Source: Bacteroides helcogenes P 36-108 (GTDB lineage: Bacteria; Bacteroidota; Bacteroidia; Bacteroidales; Bacteroidaceae). From it: 64,000 nt of DNA. Location: assembly GCF_000186225.1 (NCBI RefSeq), contig NC_014933.1, forward strand, positions 3,472,001 through 3,536,000, written 5' to 3'. Position 1 is the stretch's first letter. The number at the start of each line of letters is the position of its first letter. The notes under the pieces were generated by a model. That model was not told where the DNA came from. It was given only the letters and a program-made list of their open reading frames with translations, and searched no databases. Positions 8,935-17,996 of this stretch are shown one piece after another. The translations under genes were made by a program, and so were the position numbers.

Positions 8935-10908
8935 TTACCAACCCGGATTTTGCGTTGTAGTGATACCATACGCATTACGATCATCGATGAAGCCTTGTGG
9001 AATCGGCATCAGATAGCGGCGTTCAGGCGTGAACTTACGCTTATACTGATCCGCGAAAGTGATATAGCCGACAGCCATCTTCTTACGGTCATTGGAGATA
9101 TAAATCTTGCTGACCGGCATATCCAATTCAGGAATAACATCCGCATCTGCATATCCATCACTGAAAGTAGCTTTTGCACTATTGGCAAGTCCCCATCTCA
9201 ACATGCTATGATAAAGATTGCTTCCACCTTCAAATACAAATTCACAAATACGTTCGCGCTTATAGTCACTCCATGCCTCAGCCAAAGTTGTGGCTGTAGA
9301 TTCATGAATCTGTCCATGAGTGGTACGGGTTACATTCAACATCTTTACCGCATTGGCTACTTCTTTCTTATACAAATAGACCTCAGCCGCATTCAGATAA
9401 GCTTCTGCCAAACGACATATTACATAGTGATAATCAGTCTGGTTACTTACATAAGGACGCGGGGAAACTTCATAAACGCCTTTACGCCAATAATAATTGG
9501 AGTTGGTGGTGTACCAAGAAGAAGGGGATCCTTCACGACAACCACTCCACGCGTTACCACCGAAATTAGTAGTGATAGTTTCACCCTGCCAAGTGCTTTG
9601 GTCGTAAACCACTGTGCCATAGAAACGTGCATCACGATTCTCATACATCAACTGAGAAATATTTTTCTCAGCACCAGCTTTCAATTCACCATAACGGACA
9701 ATACATCTTGATTTCTGTCCGTTACTCCAACTGAGTGACTCAGCAGCCTCCGTTTCCGTAGGCATGTATCGTTTAGTGTCTGTATTGCTACCAACCGATC
9801 CTTGCTTACAGGTACTTGGATCCATTTCCGTAACATTGTTCTTGTATTGTGAGCTTTCCCACCAAGCCACTGCAGCGCCTGTCGTTTCATCATTCACAAG
9901 GAACTGATCCACCAGATCCTGTGTAGGGAAGTATCGTGCCCAACTTTCCAAAACACGTACACCACCAGGATTGGCCAATCTATCTGTTGCTCCCGTCTGA
10001 GCCAAGTCATCGTTACTGATATTGGGAACTGTATTCTGAATTTCAGTAATACTTCCACAAGTCGTATTATTCGCCAAACGGTAATAGGCTAAAATTATTT
10101 CGGGAGAGCTATAAGCTCCACCGGCCAAAAACATATTCTTATAGGCCGCTTCCGAATTTACTAAAGAATACTTACCGCTATTAATTACAGCATTGCACGA
10201 CTCCAAAGCCTTGGTCAGATAACTTTCATCTTTCGTATAAGCATAAGCTTGCAAAGCAGCACGTGAACGCAAGATATGGGCAGCATATAAATTTATACGG
10301 CCTGAACTTGATGTTTCGGGTAATCCTTGGATAGCGGCATCAAAATCAGCCATCACATACTTGTAGGATTCAGTAGGATTGGCCGTCAAATCCATCTTAT
10401 AGAATTTCACCGTATCTTCCGGATAAGAATATACTTCTGTTGCCGGAATAAAACGTCCCATCCATTGTGCCTGAGACAAGAAAACCATACCACGCAAACA
10501 ATGGCCTTCGGCTACCAACTGCGCCTTTTCATTTTCGGACATACCGGTAGATGCAGCCGCTTTTTCAATAATAAGGTTACAGTTTCGCAGTGTACTGAAC
10601 TGGTTGATACCCATATTCGTGCTCACATCATAGCTTTCACGCGGACTACCGTCAGCATTGCCCAAATCATCATAATTGCCATAAGGAGTCCAAATAGATC
10701 TACCGGCAGCACTTGTATAATCTGCCAGCCCCAATACACTGCTATACGTTCCCACTACAAAGGCATCAGCCGTAGATTTAGAACTCCATACCAAATCTTC
10801 GCTATAAGATGTGAACGGTTCAGTGTCCATGATGTCACTACACGAACTTGCCATGAAAGTACCCAATATTCCAAGGCAGGCATATTTTATTAGTTTGTTC
10901 TTTTTCAT
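8935..10908 (-). CDS. SusD/RagB-family outer-membrane glycan-binding lipoprotein
   Basis: The protein has 657 residues with lipoprotein signal MKKNKLIKYACLGILGTFMASSC. It shows the SusD helical tetratricopeptide scaffold: an N-terminal SEDLVWSSKSTADAFVVGTYSS segment, an AEGHCLRGMVFLSQAQWMGR segment near residue 110-160, and a C-terminal region with ICRLAEAYLNAAEVY and ERICEFVFEGG, then RRYLMPIPQGFIDDR near the end. The SusD protein caps its SusC partner and delivers oligosaccharide to it. It lies 13 bases after the SusC stop. At 657 residues it is longer than the original SusD, as is common for mucin-type loci. Confidence 0.95.
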   Translation of the reverse strand: MKKNKLIKYACLGILGTFMASSCSDIMDTEPFTSYSEDLVWSSKSTADAFVVGTYSSVLGLADYTSAAGRSIWTPYGNYDDLGNADGSPRESYDVSTNMGINQFSTLRNCNLIIEKAAASTGMSENEKAQLVAEGHCLRGMVFLSQAQWMGRFIPATEVYSYPEDTVKFYKMDLTANPTESYKYVMADFDAAIQGLPETSSSGRINLYAAHILRSRAALQAYAYTKDESYLTKALESCNAVINSGKYSLVNSEAAYKNMFLAGGAYSSPEIILAYYRLANNTTCGSITEIQNTVPNISNDDLAQTGATDRLANPGGVRVLESWARYFPTQDLVDQFLVNDETTGAAVAWWESSQYKNNVTEMDPSTCKQGSVGSNTDTKRYMPTETEAAESLSWSNGQKSRCIVRYGELKAGAEKNISQLMYENRDARFYGTVVYDQSTWQGETITTNFGGNAWSGCREGSPSSWYTTNSNYYWRKGVYEVSPRPYVSNQTDYHYVICRLAEAYLNAAEVYLYKKEVANAVKMLNVTRTTHGQIHESTATTLAEAWSDYKRERICEFVFEGGSNLYHSMLRWGLANSAKATFSDGYADADVIPELDMPVSKIYISNDRKKMAVGYITFADQYKRKFTPERRYLMPIPQGFIDDRNAYGITTTQNPGW

Positions 10909-10921
10909 ATTCTTTCTTTAG

Positions 10922-13900
10922 TTAAAAACCGACATTAATACCAAAAGCTATCACACGTTCGTTAGGATAACCATAGTTTTCATTGCTGGCATTTTCCGGA
11001 TCCATACCATACTTAGTAGCTTCTGAAATGGTAAAGATGTTTTGTCCGCTGATACTTGCCTGCAACTTCGTAATCCATTTGCAGTTCTTCAATAATTTAT
11101 ACTTGAAGTCATAAGCCAAAGAGAAATCTTTCAGACGGATATAGCTACCGTTAATCAACCAGAAGTCACTGCCCAAGTAGTTATTGTTTCCATTCTTGCC
11201 GCCTCCATAAGAAGTAAGACGCGGATATTTGGCGTTTGTATTTTCCGGAGTCCAATAGTCAGTCTGGAATGAATATACCGGAATATAATTGCTCTGCGCG
11301 TTGTTACCCTGCAAAGCGCCTCCTAAATACATATTGAAGCTGCTGGCGCCTTGGAACAGAACATTCAAGCTCCATCCCTTATATGAGCCTCCCAAAGATA
11401 TACCGAAGTTACTGTGAGGGAAATTACCACTACCGATACGAACCGCATCAGCACCGGTAATCACACCATCACCATTGACATCTTCATACTTCAGGTCACC
11501 CGGTTGAAGATTATATGAATCTGAAGGCAAAGCACTGTTACGTATTTCTTCATCCGAAGTGAAGAAACCTAAGCAATGTAAAGCTGTAGTATAATAATCT
11601 GTATTCTGTACACGGCGTGTACGGGGATTCATCTGTGAAGTGATTGATTCACTGGGATCATTAGCCCACAATGTGTTATAGTAAGTCCAGTTGGCAGACA
11701 CGTCATACTTAAAATCTCCGATATTGCTTCTCCAGCCCAATTGGAACTCATAACCGCCACGACGATACTCGGCATCGGTAGAAATTTTTGGGAGAGAAGT
11801 ACCCAACGGAGCATAATAACCAGCATCCGTAGCAGCCGGAGCATAAATAAAGCCCTTGGTCTTATAATAGAAGTAATCAAAAGAACCGTAAAGGCGATTG
11901 TTCAGAGATGCGAAGTCAAAACCGACGTTGGCCTGTGAAGAAGTAAACCAAGTGATGGCTGTGGATGCCGGATCTTTTTCATAGAATGTGCCGTAGTATT
12001 GACCGTTTATGACATAACCTTTCGCACTGTAGCCGTAATCAGACAAATACGAGTAACGGCTGATATGATAAGTATCTCCGTCTTTTCCCCAGTTGTCGGC
12101 TCCTACCTCACCATAAGAAGCACGAAGCTTCAACATATCAAGAACATGATTGTCTCTCAAAGATTCCATGAACTTCTCCTGATCTACGGACCAGCCCAAT
12201 GAACCTGCCCAGAATGTACCCCAACGCTTGTTCTTCGGGAACATATCAGAGCCATCATAACGAAGAGAGAATTCCGCAAAATACTTCTGGTCATAGTTAT
12301 ACTTAGCCTGCCCTACCCAGCCAGCGCGTCCATATTCCTCCTCACCCGCACCAATGGATGTAGTAGATTCAGGACCGGCACTAAACTGGTCAATATTGAA
12401 GACATAGCCCGTACGTCCCATTGACTCACTTTCATTCAATCCGTATGTAGCTTCATAACCGGCTAATGCACTGATATCATGCTTACCGAACTTGCGATTA
12501 TAGTTAGCAAACCATTGCCATGTATAGTAATAATTGGATGCTGTATAACGACTCAAACGAGAAGAACCGGCATATTGAGGATCCGTAGATTCCCATTCAT
12601 ATTGTGCCGCATCTTTACGCCAGTCTTTCTCTCTGCGGATATAATAGTTATAGTTGACAGCACCACGCAAATTCAAACCTTGCACGTATGGAACATCCCA
12701 CTCCAACTGCAATTTGGCATTCAGCATCTTGCGATTATCACGCAAATAACCTGCTTCGTCAGAAGTTTCAGCTACCGGATTATCGCTACCCACATAAGGA
12801 TTGCCAAATTTATTGACAGCTATGGACATTGGAGACTTATTCTGAATATGTGAGAACACTTGATAGTAGCCACTTGCAGTTGAGCTGTAAGGATGTGTCG
12901 TCTCTTGTGCATATCCATCTACGGAAGCAGTCTCTCTCAAACCGATAGCCTTGATATAGGCAGACTGAGTGAGACGAACATTGTAACGCTGCATATTGTG
13001 CGTATTCTTGCGATACAAAGATTGTTGGTCTATATATCCCAAAGAAGCAACATAATTATTGGTTTCTGTACCACCGGCCATAGTGATATTATGCTTCTGT
13101 GTCGGCGCCCAATCGCGCAAAACAAGCGAGCGCCAATCTGTATTCGGATAGTTGAATGGATCAGAACCGTCACGATATTTCTGAATTTCTTCTGCCGTAT
13201 AACGTACACCACCGTCACGACCATCATTTGCATAAGCAATATTGGTCTGCTCTGCTATCTCAGCAGAACTTAAACGGTCACGCCAAACACTGGGCTGGGC
13301 CAAAGACAAGTTATAATTGTAATCAATGCTCATCTTGCCTTCCTTACCCTTTTTGGTAACAACCTGAATAATACCATTAGCTGCACGAGAACCATAAACA
13401 GCGGTAGAAGAAGCATCTTTCAAGATAGATACTGATTCCACATCGCCCGGAGCCAAAGTCTTGAAGTCCTGATATTCACGGATGATACCATCAATAACCA
13501 CCAACGGAGTGTCACCACCACGAATCGTAATAGTAGATGACTTATTGATACCACCACCATTACCTTGAATAACCAATCCAGGGGCACGACCGGCCAAAGC
13601 CTCTGTTATGTTTGTCGTAGGAGCAGCTTCCATGCCTTTGGTTTCAACCTTAGATACTGAAGCTATCAATGAACGTTTAGTGCTGGTTCCATAACCTACA
13701 ACTACCACTTCGTCCAATGCCTGAGAGTCCGCTTCCAACTGAACATTAATGAGTTTACCATCCTGAGGAGTCAAAACCTGAGTTTTGTAACCGATAAAAG
13801 ATATTTCAATCTGTCCTTTTACCGGAACATCCAAAGTAAACTTGCCATCAAGATCTGTCACAGCACCGGTACTACCATTTTTCACTCTGACAGCAGCACC

Positions 13901-14356
13901 AATAACAGGTTCGCCCATTTCATCAACCACAACACCGGTCACCTTACGTCCTTGTACAGACTGCTGCACAATCTGCACATTCTTCACCTCATTCTTAGTC
14001 AGAATGATATGCGAACCTTCCAGCTTATAGGCTACATCGCCGCCCGGAAAAAGTTTAGGTAATATACTTTCTACGGTTTTCTTGTTCACATTGATAGAAA
14101 CCGGACGCTTCATATCAATATTGTTTTGATAGATAAACAAATAATTCGTTTGTTTTTCAATTTCATTCAATACGTCCGACAGAACTGCATTGTTCTTGTT
14201 TATAGTAACTTTTGCCGTTTGGGAATTTACATTCCCTGCAAAAGAACAGAACGTACAGAAGAATAAGATAAAGGTCGTTATTCGCATAGTTCTATAAAAT
14301 AAGTTAATTTGATGGATCTTCTCTCGAGTTCCATCATCATTCAAGTCTTTTTTCAT
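10922..14356 (-). CDS. SusC/RagA TonB-dependent outer-membrane transporter with N-terminal signalling domain
   Basis: From the ATG at 14356 the product is about 1144 residues. A cytoplasmic stub of about 30 residues is followed by a signal peptide (MRITTFILFFCTFCSFAG). Next come an STN secretin/TonB short domain, a carboxypeptidase-D-like domain (VVVDEMGEPVIGAAVRVKNG, FIGYKTQ), the plug (VVVGYGTSTKR, GRAPGLVIQG, VSILKDASSTAVYGSRAANG) and a 22-strand barrel ending FGINVGF. STN-bearing SusC proteins signal to a FecR anti-sigma factor, and the FecR gene lies directly upstream. I reject the longer frame starting at 14494 because it would put the leader hairpin inside the coding region. Ligand is unknown, but the enzymes encoded downstream point to a fucose-capped glycan. 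Confidence 0.95.
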   Translation of the reverse strand: MKKDLNDDGTREKIHQINLFYRTMRITTFILFFCTFCSFAGNVNSQTAKVTINKNNAVLSDVLNEIEKQTNYLFIYQNNIDMKRPVSINVNKKTVESILPKLFPGGDVAYKLEGSHIILTKNEVKNVQIVQQSVQGRKVTGVVVDEMGEPVIGAAVRVKNGSTGAVTDLDGKFTLDVPVKGQIEISFIGYKTQVLTPQDGKLINVQLEADSQALDEVVVVGYGTSTKRSLIASVSKVETKGMEAAPTTNITEALAGRAPGLVIQGNGGGINKSSTITIRGGDTPLVVIDGIIREYQDFKTLAPGDVESVSILKDASSTAVYGSRAANGIIQVVTKKGKEGKMSIDYNYNLSLAQPSVWRDRLSSAEIAEQTNIAYANDGRDGGVRYTAEEIQKYRDGSDPFNYPNTDWRSLVLRDWAPTQKHNITMAGGTETNNYVASLGYIDQQSLYRKNTHNMQRYNVRLTQSAYIKAIGLRETASVDGYAQETTHPYSSTASGYYQVFSHIQNKSPMSIAVNKFGNPYVGSDNPVAETSDEAGYLRDNRKMLNAKLQLEWDVPYVQGLNLRGAVNYNYYIRREKDWRKDAAQYEWESTDPQYAGSSRLSRYTASNYYYTWQWFANYNRKFGKHDISALAGYEATYGLNESESMGRTGYVFNIDQFSAGPESTTSIGAGEEEYGRAGWVGQAKYNYDQKYFAEFSLRYDGSDMFPKNKRWGTFWAGSLGWSVDQEKFMESLRDNHVLDMLKLRASYGEVGADNWGKDGDTYHISRYSYLSDYGYSAKGYVINGQYYGTFYEKDPASTAITWFTSSQANVGFDFASLNNRLYGSFDYFYYKTKGFIYAPAATDAGYYAPLGTSLPKISTDAEYRRGGYEFQLGWRSNIGDFKYDVSANWTYYNTLWANDPSESITSQMNPRTRRVQNTDYYTTALHCLGFFTSDEEIRNSALPSDSYNLQPGDLKYEDVNGDGVITGADAVRIGSGNFPHSNFGISLGGSYKGWSLNVLFQGASSFNMYLGGALQGNNAQSNYIPVYSFQTDYWTPENTNAKYPRLTSYGGGKNGNNNYLGSDFWLINGSYIRLKDFSLAYDFKYKLLKNCKWITKLQASISGQNIFTISEATKYGMDPENASNENYGYPNERVIAFGINVGF

Positions 14357-14364
14357 ACATTTAC

Positions 14365-14456
14365 AAATTAGTTTGATTAAAGGTTTTTTTTCAGAATTGT
14401 GAAAATCTTTTTTCCACTTACGGCAAGTACCGCTAATACTTGCCGTTTTTTGTTTT
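14365..14456 (+). ncRNA. Candidate cis-antisense small RNA over the SusC leader
   Basis: The terminator at 14420-14456 needs a short plus-strand transcript. Near-consensus minus-7 boxes are TTAGTTTG at 14368-14375 and TTAATTTG at 14304-14311, each one base from TAnnTTTG, and no clear minus-33 box precedes either. The 5' end is thus uncertain (roughly 14315 or 14380). The layout (anti-sigma gene, then antisense RNA, then susC) is the one described for DonS-type RNAs of Bacteroides fragilis, which repress the paired SusC operon. The call is by position and terminator only. Confidence 0.45.
14420..14456 (+). terminator. Plus-strand terminator inside the SusC leader
   Basis: A 10-bp stem (14420-14429 with 14437-14446) and a 7-base loop are followed on the plus strand by TTTTTTGTTTTTC. 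On the minus strand, where the SusC message runs, there is no T-run after the stem. The terminator therefore serves a plus-strand transcript, yet no plus-strand gene lies upstream of it. It may mark the 3' end of an antisense RNA. Confidence 0.75.
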
Positions 14457-14509
14457 TCATAAGCACTTTCTACATAGGCAATCCTGTTTTTCAAATTTAC
14501 ACATAGTTA

Positions 14510-15439
14510 TTATCTCAAATATATAATGTTCTCTTCTTCATCTCGACGATAGGAGAAATCAACATCTTCTTGCAATATCCTTAATGCATAGTCCACTCCA
14601 TCTACCAGTCTGAACTTACCTGTCAGCTTAGGATTGGGCATATCGGGATTTTCTTTTACGAAACGGATATCATAATAAACCTCAAACTGCTTCAGCACTT
14701 CCTCCAACGGCAATTCTTTGAAACAATAGAGCCCTTCAAGCCAGCGATAAGCCTCCATATCATCAATGTGCTCTCTAAGTAATCTTCCATTGCGAAGCAC
14801 TGCCTTGTCGTTAGGTCGAAGTATCATAGCATCATTAGAAGTAGTGACTTTCACCTTTCCCTCCTTTAGAAAAGTCTCAAACTTGTCTGTACTTTCATAA
14901 GCACTGATATAGAACTTAGTCCCCAACACTTCCACTTCTCCTTGAGCTGTTTGCACCACAAACGGTTTCTTCTCATCACGGCTCACTTCAAAATAAGCCT
15001 CACCATCTATTTTTACCACTCTCTTGTCTGAAGCTCGGAAAGTTTGAGGATATTCCATCTTTGTCTTGGCATTGAGCCACACATTGGTTCCATCAGCCAA
15101 AACCATATTGACCCTCTGACCTTGAGGCACTATAACCTTATTCACGGAATCTGCACATATAGCCTGCTCCACTTGATGGATGGTCAGCATGACGGTAAGC
15201 AAAAGAACAGCCGCAACAGACGCCACCTGTACAGCAAGTCTTTTTAAAGAAAAATGAAAGCCTTTTCTTCTGACCGGCAATTCTCCCGAAAGCAGAAAAG
15301 CATCAAACAGCTTACGTTCTCGCAGAAACTCCCGGTGATGCTCGCCTGATTCGTCCAGCCAAGCCCGTAACTTAACTTCCTCGTTAAGCGTGGTTTCTTG
15401 ACGGAAAAAACGGAACAATAAGTCTCTATCTATACCCAT
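14510..15439 (-). CDS. FecR-family anti-sigma factor
   Basis: This is a 309-residue single-pass inner-membrane protein. The N-terminal cytoplasmic part (LFRFFRQETTLNEEVKLRAW) should hold the sigma factor. A transmembrane helix lies at about residues 70-88 (LAVQVASVAAVLLLTVMLTI). The periplasmic FecR domain includes VIVPQGQRVNMVLADGT and GEAYFEVSRDEKKPFVVQT, and the C-terminal DUF4974 domain has PLEEVLKQFEVYYDIRF. It receives the signal from the STN domain of the SusC protein and frees the sigma factor encoded upstream. The gene lies 102 bases after the sigma gene and about 150 bases before the chosen SusC start. Confidence 0.93.
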   Translation of the reverse strand: MGIDRDLLFRFFRQETTLNEEVKLRAWLDESGEHHREFLRERKLFDAFLLSGELPVRRKGFHFSLKRLAVQVASVAAVLLLTVMLTIHQVEQAICADSVNKVIVPQGQRVNMVLADGTNVWLNAKTKMEYPQTFRASDKRVVKIDGEAYFEVSRDEKKPFVVQTAQGEVEVLGTKFYISAYESTDKFETFLKEGKVKVTTSNDAMILRPNDKAVLRNGRLLREHIDDMEAYRWLEGLYCFKELPLEEVLKQFEVYYDIRFVKENPDMPNPKLTGKFRLVDGVDYALRILQEDVDFSYRRDEEENIIYLR

Positions 15440-15541
15440 TTGTGCTAATTTAAAATAAAAGAGCCTTAATATTATATATGCTTAATAAAGCCCTCATTAT
15501 ATAAAAGCACGTGAGAGTAGAAAATCCACAGCTAAAGAATG

Positions 15542-16129
15542 TTAATTATTAAAGGAAAGTAAATAGACAAGAAGTGGCAGGTAGTCTTTTAATGATTTCT
15601 TCAAAGAAGCTGTCGCTATATCCAAATGATATTCGACTCCTCTTACAGACATACCCGTCTGTACAGCAATCTCTTTGAAACTCATTTCCTTGAAGCGTCG
15701 CATAATAAAAACCTGCCTTGTTTTTTCCGGCAATTTATTCAATGCTTTAGCCACAAGCTCTTGCATTTCCTTGGATAGAAGTTCTTCCGGAGAGCATGCC
15801 TCCAGTGTAGATATTTTCAAATTGAGTTTCCATTCCTCATGCTCCTGCATTTGACGGGACAAATCTTTCCGACATTGGGCATCACGCAAATAATTCAAAC
15901 ATTTATTTTTAACCGATGTCAGAATATAAACAGAAGGGACAATATCGGCAGCCAACCTTTTTCGGTTCTCCCAATAGTACACCATTGCCTCCATTACTAT
16001 ATCTTCGGCAGCCATGCGGTCGGCAACGTAAGTAGAGGCAAAACGTACAAACCGCCCTTGATACTCAGTAAACAAATTATTGAATATATGCAGGTCTGAA
16101 TCCATATTATTCAAATCAGTAGCCGCCAT
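15542..16129 (-). CDS. ECF RNA polymerase sigma factor of the polysaccharide-utilisation locus
   Basis: The protein has 195 residues with sigma region 2 (FVRFASTYVADRMAAEDIVMEAMVYYWENR) and region 4 (LPEKTRQVFIMRRFKEMSFKEIAVQTGMSVRGVEYHL), joined by a short linker, and no region 1 or 3. This is the Bacteroidetes PUL sigma type that works with a FecR anti-sigma factor and an STN-bearing SusC. It should direct transcription of the SusC operon when glycan binds. The ATG at 16129 is used; a second in-frame ATG at 16105 is possible. The promoter at 16164-16195 fits either start. Confidence 0.93.
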   Translation of the reverse strand: MAATDLNNMDSDLHIFNNLFTEYQGRFVRFASTYVADRMAAEDIVMEAMVYYWENRKRLAADIVPSVYILTSVKNKCLNYLRDAQCRKDLSRQMQEHEEWKLNLKISTLEACSPEELLSKEMQELVAKALNKLPEKTRQVFIMRRFKEMSFKEIAVQTGMSVRGVEYHLDIATASLKKSLKDYLPLLVYLLSFNN

Positions 16130-16163
16130 TCATTTATCATACATTATTATATTTCACCACGAG

Positions 16164-16195
16164 CAAAGATAGAACAAACATTTAAATATCCCAAA
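16164..16195 (-). promoter_or_regulatory. Promoter of the ECF sigma gene
   Basis: On the minus strand a TTTG box (16195-16192), a 20-base spacer and TATCTTTG (16171-16164) match the Bacteroides vegetative promoter consensus exactly. The expected transcription start is near 16157, which leaves a leader of about 28 bases before the ATG at 16129. Confidence 0.75.
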
Positions 16196-16295
16196 TATTA
16201 AAAAATAATTTCTTTAAAATATTTTCAATTATAAATATTCAAGTTTACTTAAATACCTCAATTAAAGAACAAAGGAGATTTTTTTCTTCGTTTAC

Positions 16296-16326
16296 TTTGC
16301 CTTATATACAAAAAAAACTACATTTG
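16296..16326 (+). promoter_or_regulatory. Promoter of the PlsC-family gene
   Basis: TTTG at 16296-16299, a 19-base spacer and TACATTTG at 16319-16326 match the Bacteroides consensus exactly. Transcription should start near 16333, about 44 bases before the ATG at 16377. Confidence 0.75.
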
Positions 16327-16376
16327 CATTAATTCAATAAAATTGTGGGAAGTAACAAAATAAAAATACAATATAC

Positions 16377-17135
16377 ATGAAGAAGATACTCTATAACATT
16401 TATCAAGTCTGCTTTGCACTGCCCATTTTATTAATATTGACTATCCTTACAGCATTGATCACTATTATCGGCTCACTGATCGGCGGCGCGCATATATGGG
16501 GATACTATCCCGGCAAAATCTGGTCGCAGTTGATTTGTTATATATTACTCATCCCGATAGAAGTGCACGGAAAGGAAAGACTGCATCAACAAACCTCTTA
16601 TGTCTTCGTCCCCAACCATCAAGGCTCTTTTGATATTTTCCTGATTTATGGCTTTCTTGGACGCAACTTCAAATGGATGATGAAAAAGAGCTTGCGAAAG
16701 TTGCCTTTCGTGGGAAAAGCCTGTGAAAGTGCCGGGCATATCTTTGTTGACCGTTCCAGCCCCAAAAAAGTAATGGCAACCATGAGACAGGCAGAATCTT
16801 CACTGAAAAATGGGGTATCTCTTGTAGTATTTCCCGAAGGGGCAAGGACTTTTACCGGGCATATGGGGTATTTTAAAAGAGGAGCCTTTCAATTGGCCGA
16901 CGAATTGCGGCTGGAAGTGGTTCCCGTAACCATTGACGGCTCATTCGAGATTCTTCCACGCACAGGGAAGTGGATACACCGCCATCGCATGATATTGACC
17001 ATCCATCACCCCATTCCACCCAAAGGGCAAGGTGCTGAAAATATCAAAGCAACCATGAGAGAGGCTTACACAGCAGTTGAAAGTTCGCTGCCCGAACAAT
17101 ATAAGGGGATGGTAAGGAATGAAGACCAGGACTAA
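16377..17135 (+). CDS. 1-acyl-sn-glycerol-3-phosphate acyltransferase (PlsC family)
   Basis: The protein has 252 residues. An N-terminal hydrophobic segment (residues 10-45) anchors it in the inner membrane. The HX4D catalytic motif is NHQGSFD (about residue 80), and the substrate-binding motif is VVFPEGARTF (about residue 157). It adds the second acyl chain in phospholipid synthesis. It has its own promoter and is convergent with the DUF4369 lipoprotein gene, the two stop codons sharing the bases CTAA at 17132-17135. Confidence 0.9.
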   Translation: MKKILYNIYQVCFALPILLILTILTALITIIGSLIGGAHIWGYYPGKIWSQLICYILLIPIEVHGKERLHQQTSYVFVPNHQGSFDIFLIYGFLGRNFKWMMKKSLRKLPFVGKACESAGHIFVDRSSPKKVMATMRQAESSLKNGVSLVVFPEGARTFTGHMGYFKRGAFQLADELRLEVVPVTIDGSFEILPRTGKWIHRHRMILTIHHPIPPKGQGAENIKATMREAYTAVESSLPEQYKGMVRNEDQD

Positions 17136-17863
17136 CGGTTTCCTCCCAAACGGCGGTGTTCTTCAATCAGCTTCATGTTTTCTTTAGCCTTGGAGAGAAA
17201 ATCCTCCACCAACGGATTTTCCTTGAATGCTTTAGGGGCAGTCTTCATGATATCTTCTATCAGAGGAGTCATAACAGGATAGGGTAGCGTGCTGCACATC
17301 ATCATAAAGACACTCGGTCCCAGCACATTCTCAAAATTTTCGGTGATGAATTGTTTGACGTAGTCATTCATCTCTTTTGTCAAAGCTTCGCCTTCTTTTG
17401 CCAATTGTGCATGCACGTCTTCCAGATTTGCGCCATCCAGCACCATACGGGCTTCCTTCCGTTCCAGTTCTTCAATCTTCACTTCCATGTCATTGCGCTT
17501 CTCTATGAATTCATAGAGCTTATTATTCAAGGAAGTACCCTTGGCTATCAATTGGGCATCAGCTATGGAAACTTCCACCGTCCCACTCTCAAGGACTAAC
17601 GGCATGATGCCTTCATTATCCATGTAGAGTGTCACCATCATCACAGAATCAACCGGCCCATTCATCTTGAAAAGCCCATGAATGACCTCTGCCGAATCAA
17701 TGGATACCCACTCTCCGTTCTGAAATGTTTTAAGGAACAACATCTTTCCGTCAAGGCTGGTTACCGAAGAACTGCCTTCAATTTTATACTTGCGGCTACA
17801 AGATGTTATAAGCACAGCTAAGAACAAAAACGGCAAAACACGGCTTACACTCATTCTAATCAT
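17132..17863 (-). CDS. DUF4369-containing lipoprotein
   Basis: From the ATG at 17863 the product is about 243 residues with a lipoprotein signal (SVSRVLPFLFLAVLITSCSRK). The N-terminal domain (KIEGSSSVTSLDGKMLFLKTF, WVSIDSAEVIHGLFKMNG) is the DUF4369 fold found before AhpC/thioredoxin domains in Bacteroides. The C-terminal half is helical and charged and carries no thioredoxin domain. Function is unknown. The longer frame to 17998 would run over the divergent promoter region and is rejected; an ATG at 17854 is also possible. Confidence 0.7.
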   Translation of the reverse strand: MIRMSVSRVLPFLFLAVLITSCSRKYKIEGSSSVTSLDGKMLFLKTFQNGEWVSIDSAEVIHGLFKMNGPVDSVMMVTLYMDNEGIMPLVLESGTVEVSIADAQLIAKGTSLNNKLYEFIEKRNDMEVKIEELERKEARMVLDGANLEDVHAQLAKEGEALTKEMNDYVKQFITENFENVLGPSVFMMMCSTLPYPVMTPLIEDIMKTAPKAFKENPLVEDFLSKAKENMKLIEEHRRLGGNR

Positions 17864-17892
17864 GCAGGAAACGATTTTTGAATTATATTTGG

Positions 17893-17900
17893 CAAAGGTA
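17893..17900 (-). promoter_or_regulatory. Minus-7 box for the DUF4369 lipoprotein gene
   Basis: TACCTTTG on the minus strand (17900-17893) matches TAnnTTTG and lies 30 bases before the chosen start at 17863. No clear TTTG is seen at the minus-33 position. Confidence 0.5.
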
Positions 17901-17953
17901 TTAATATTCCTTATAAACCGCGTATAAAGAAAGGATTTTTCATTTGGTTTACG

Positions 17954-17961
17954 TATTTTTG
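17954..17961 (+). promoter_or_regulatory. Minus-7 box for the sulfatase maturase gene
   Basis: TATTTTTG at 17954-17961 matches TAnnTTTG. The predicted start of transcription is about 30 bases before the ATG at 17997. The minus-33 element is poor. Confidence 0.5.
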
Positions 17962-17996
17962 CACAATTGTAAATCATAAAAATAGGAAAAATATAC

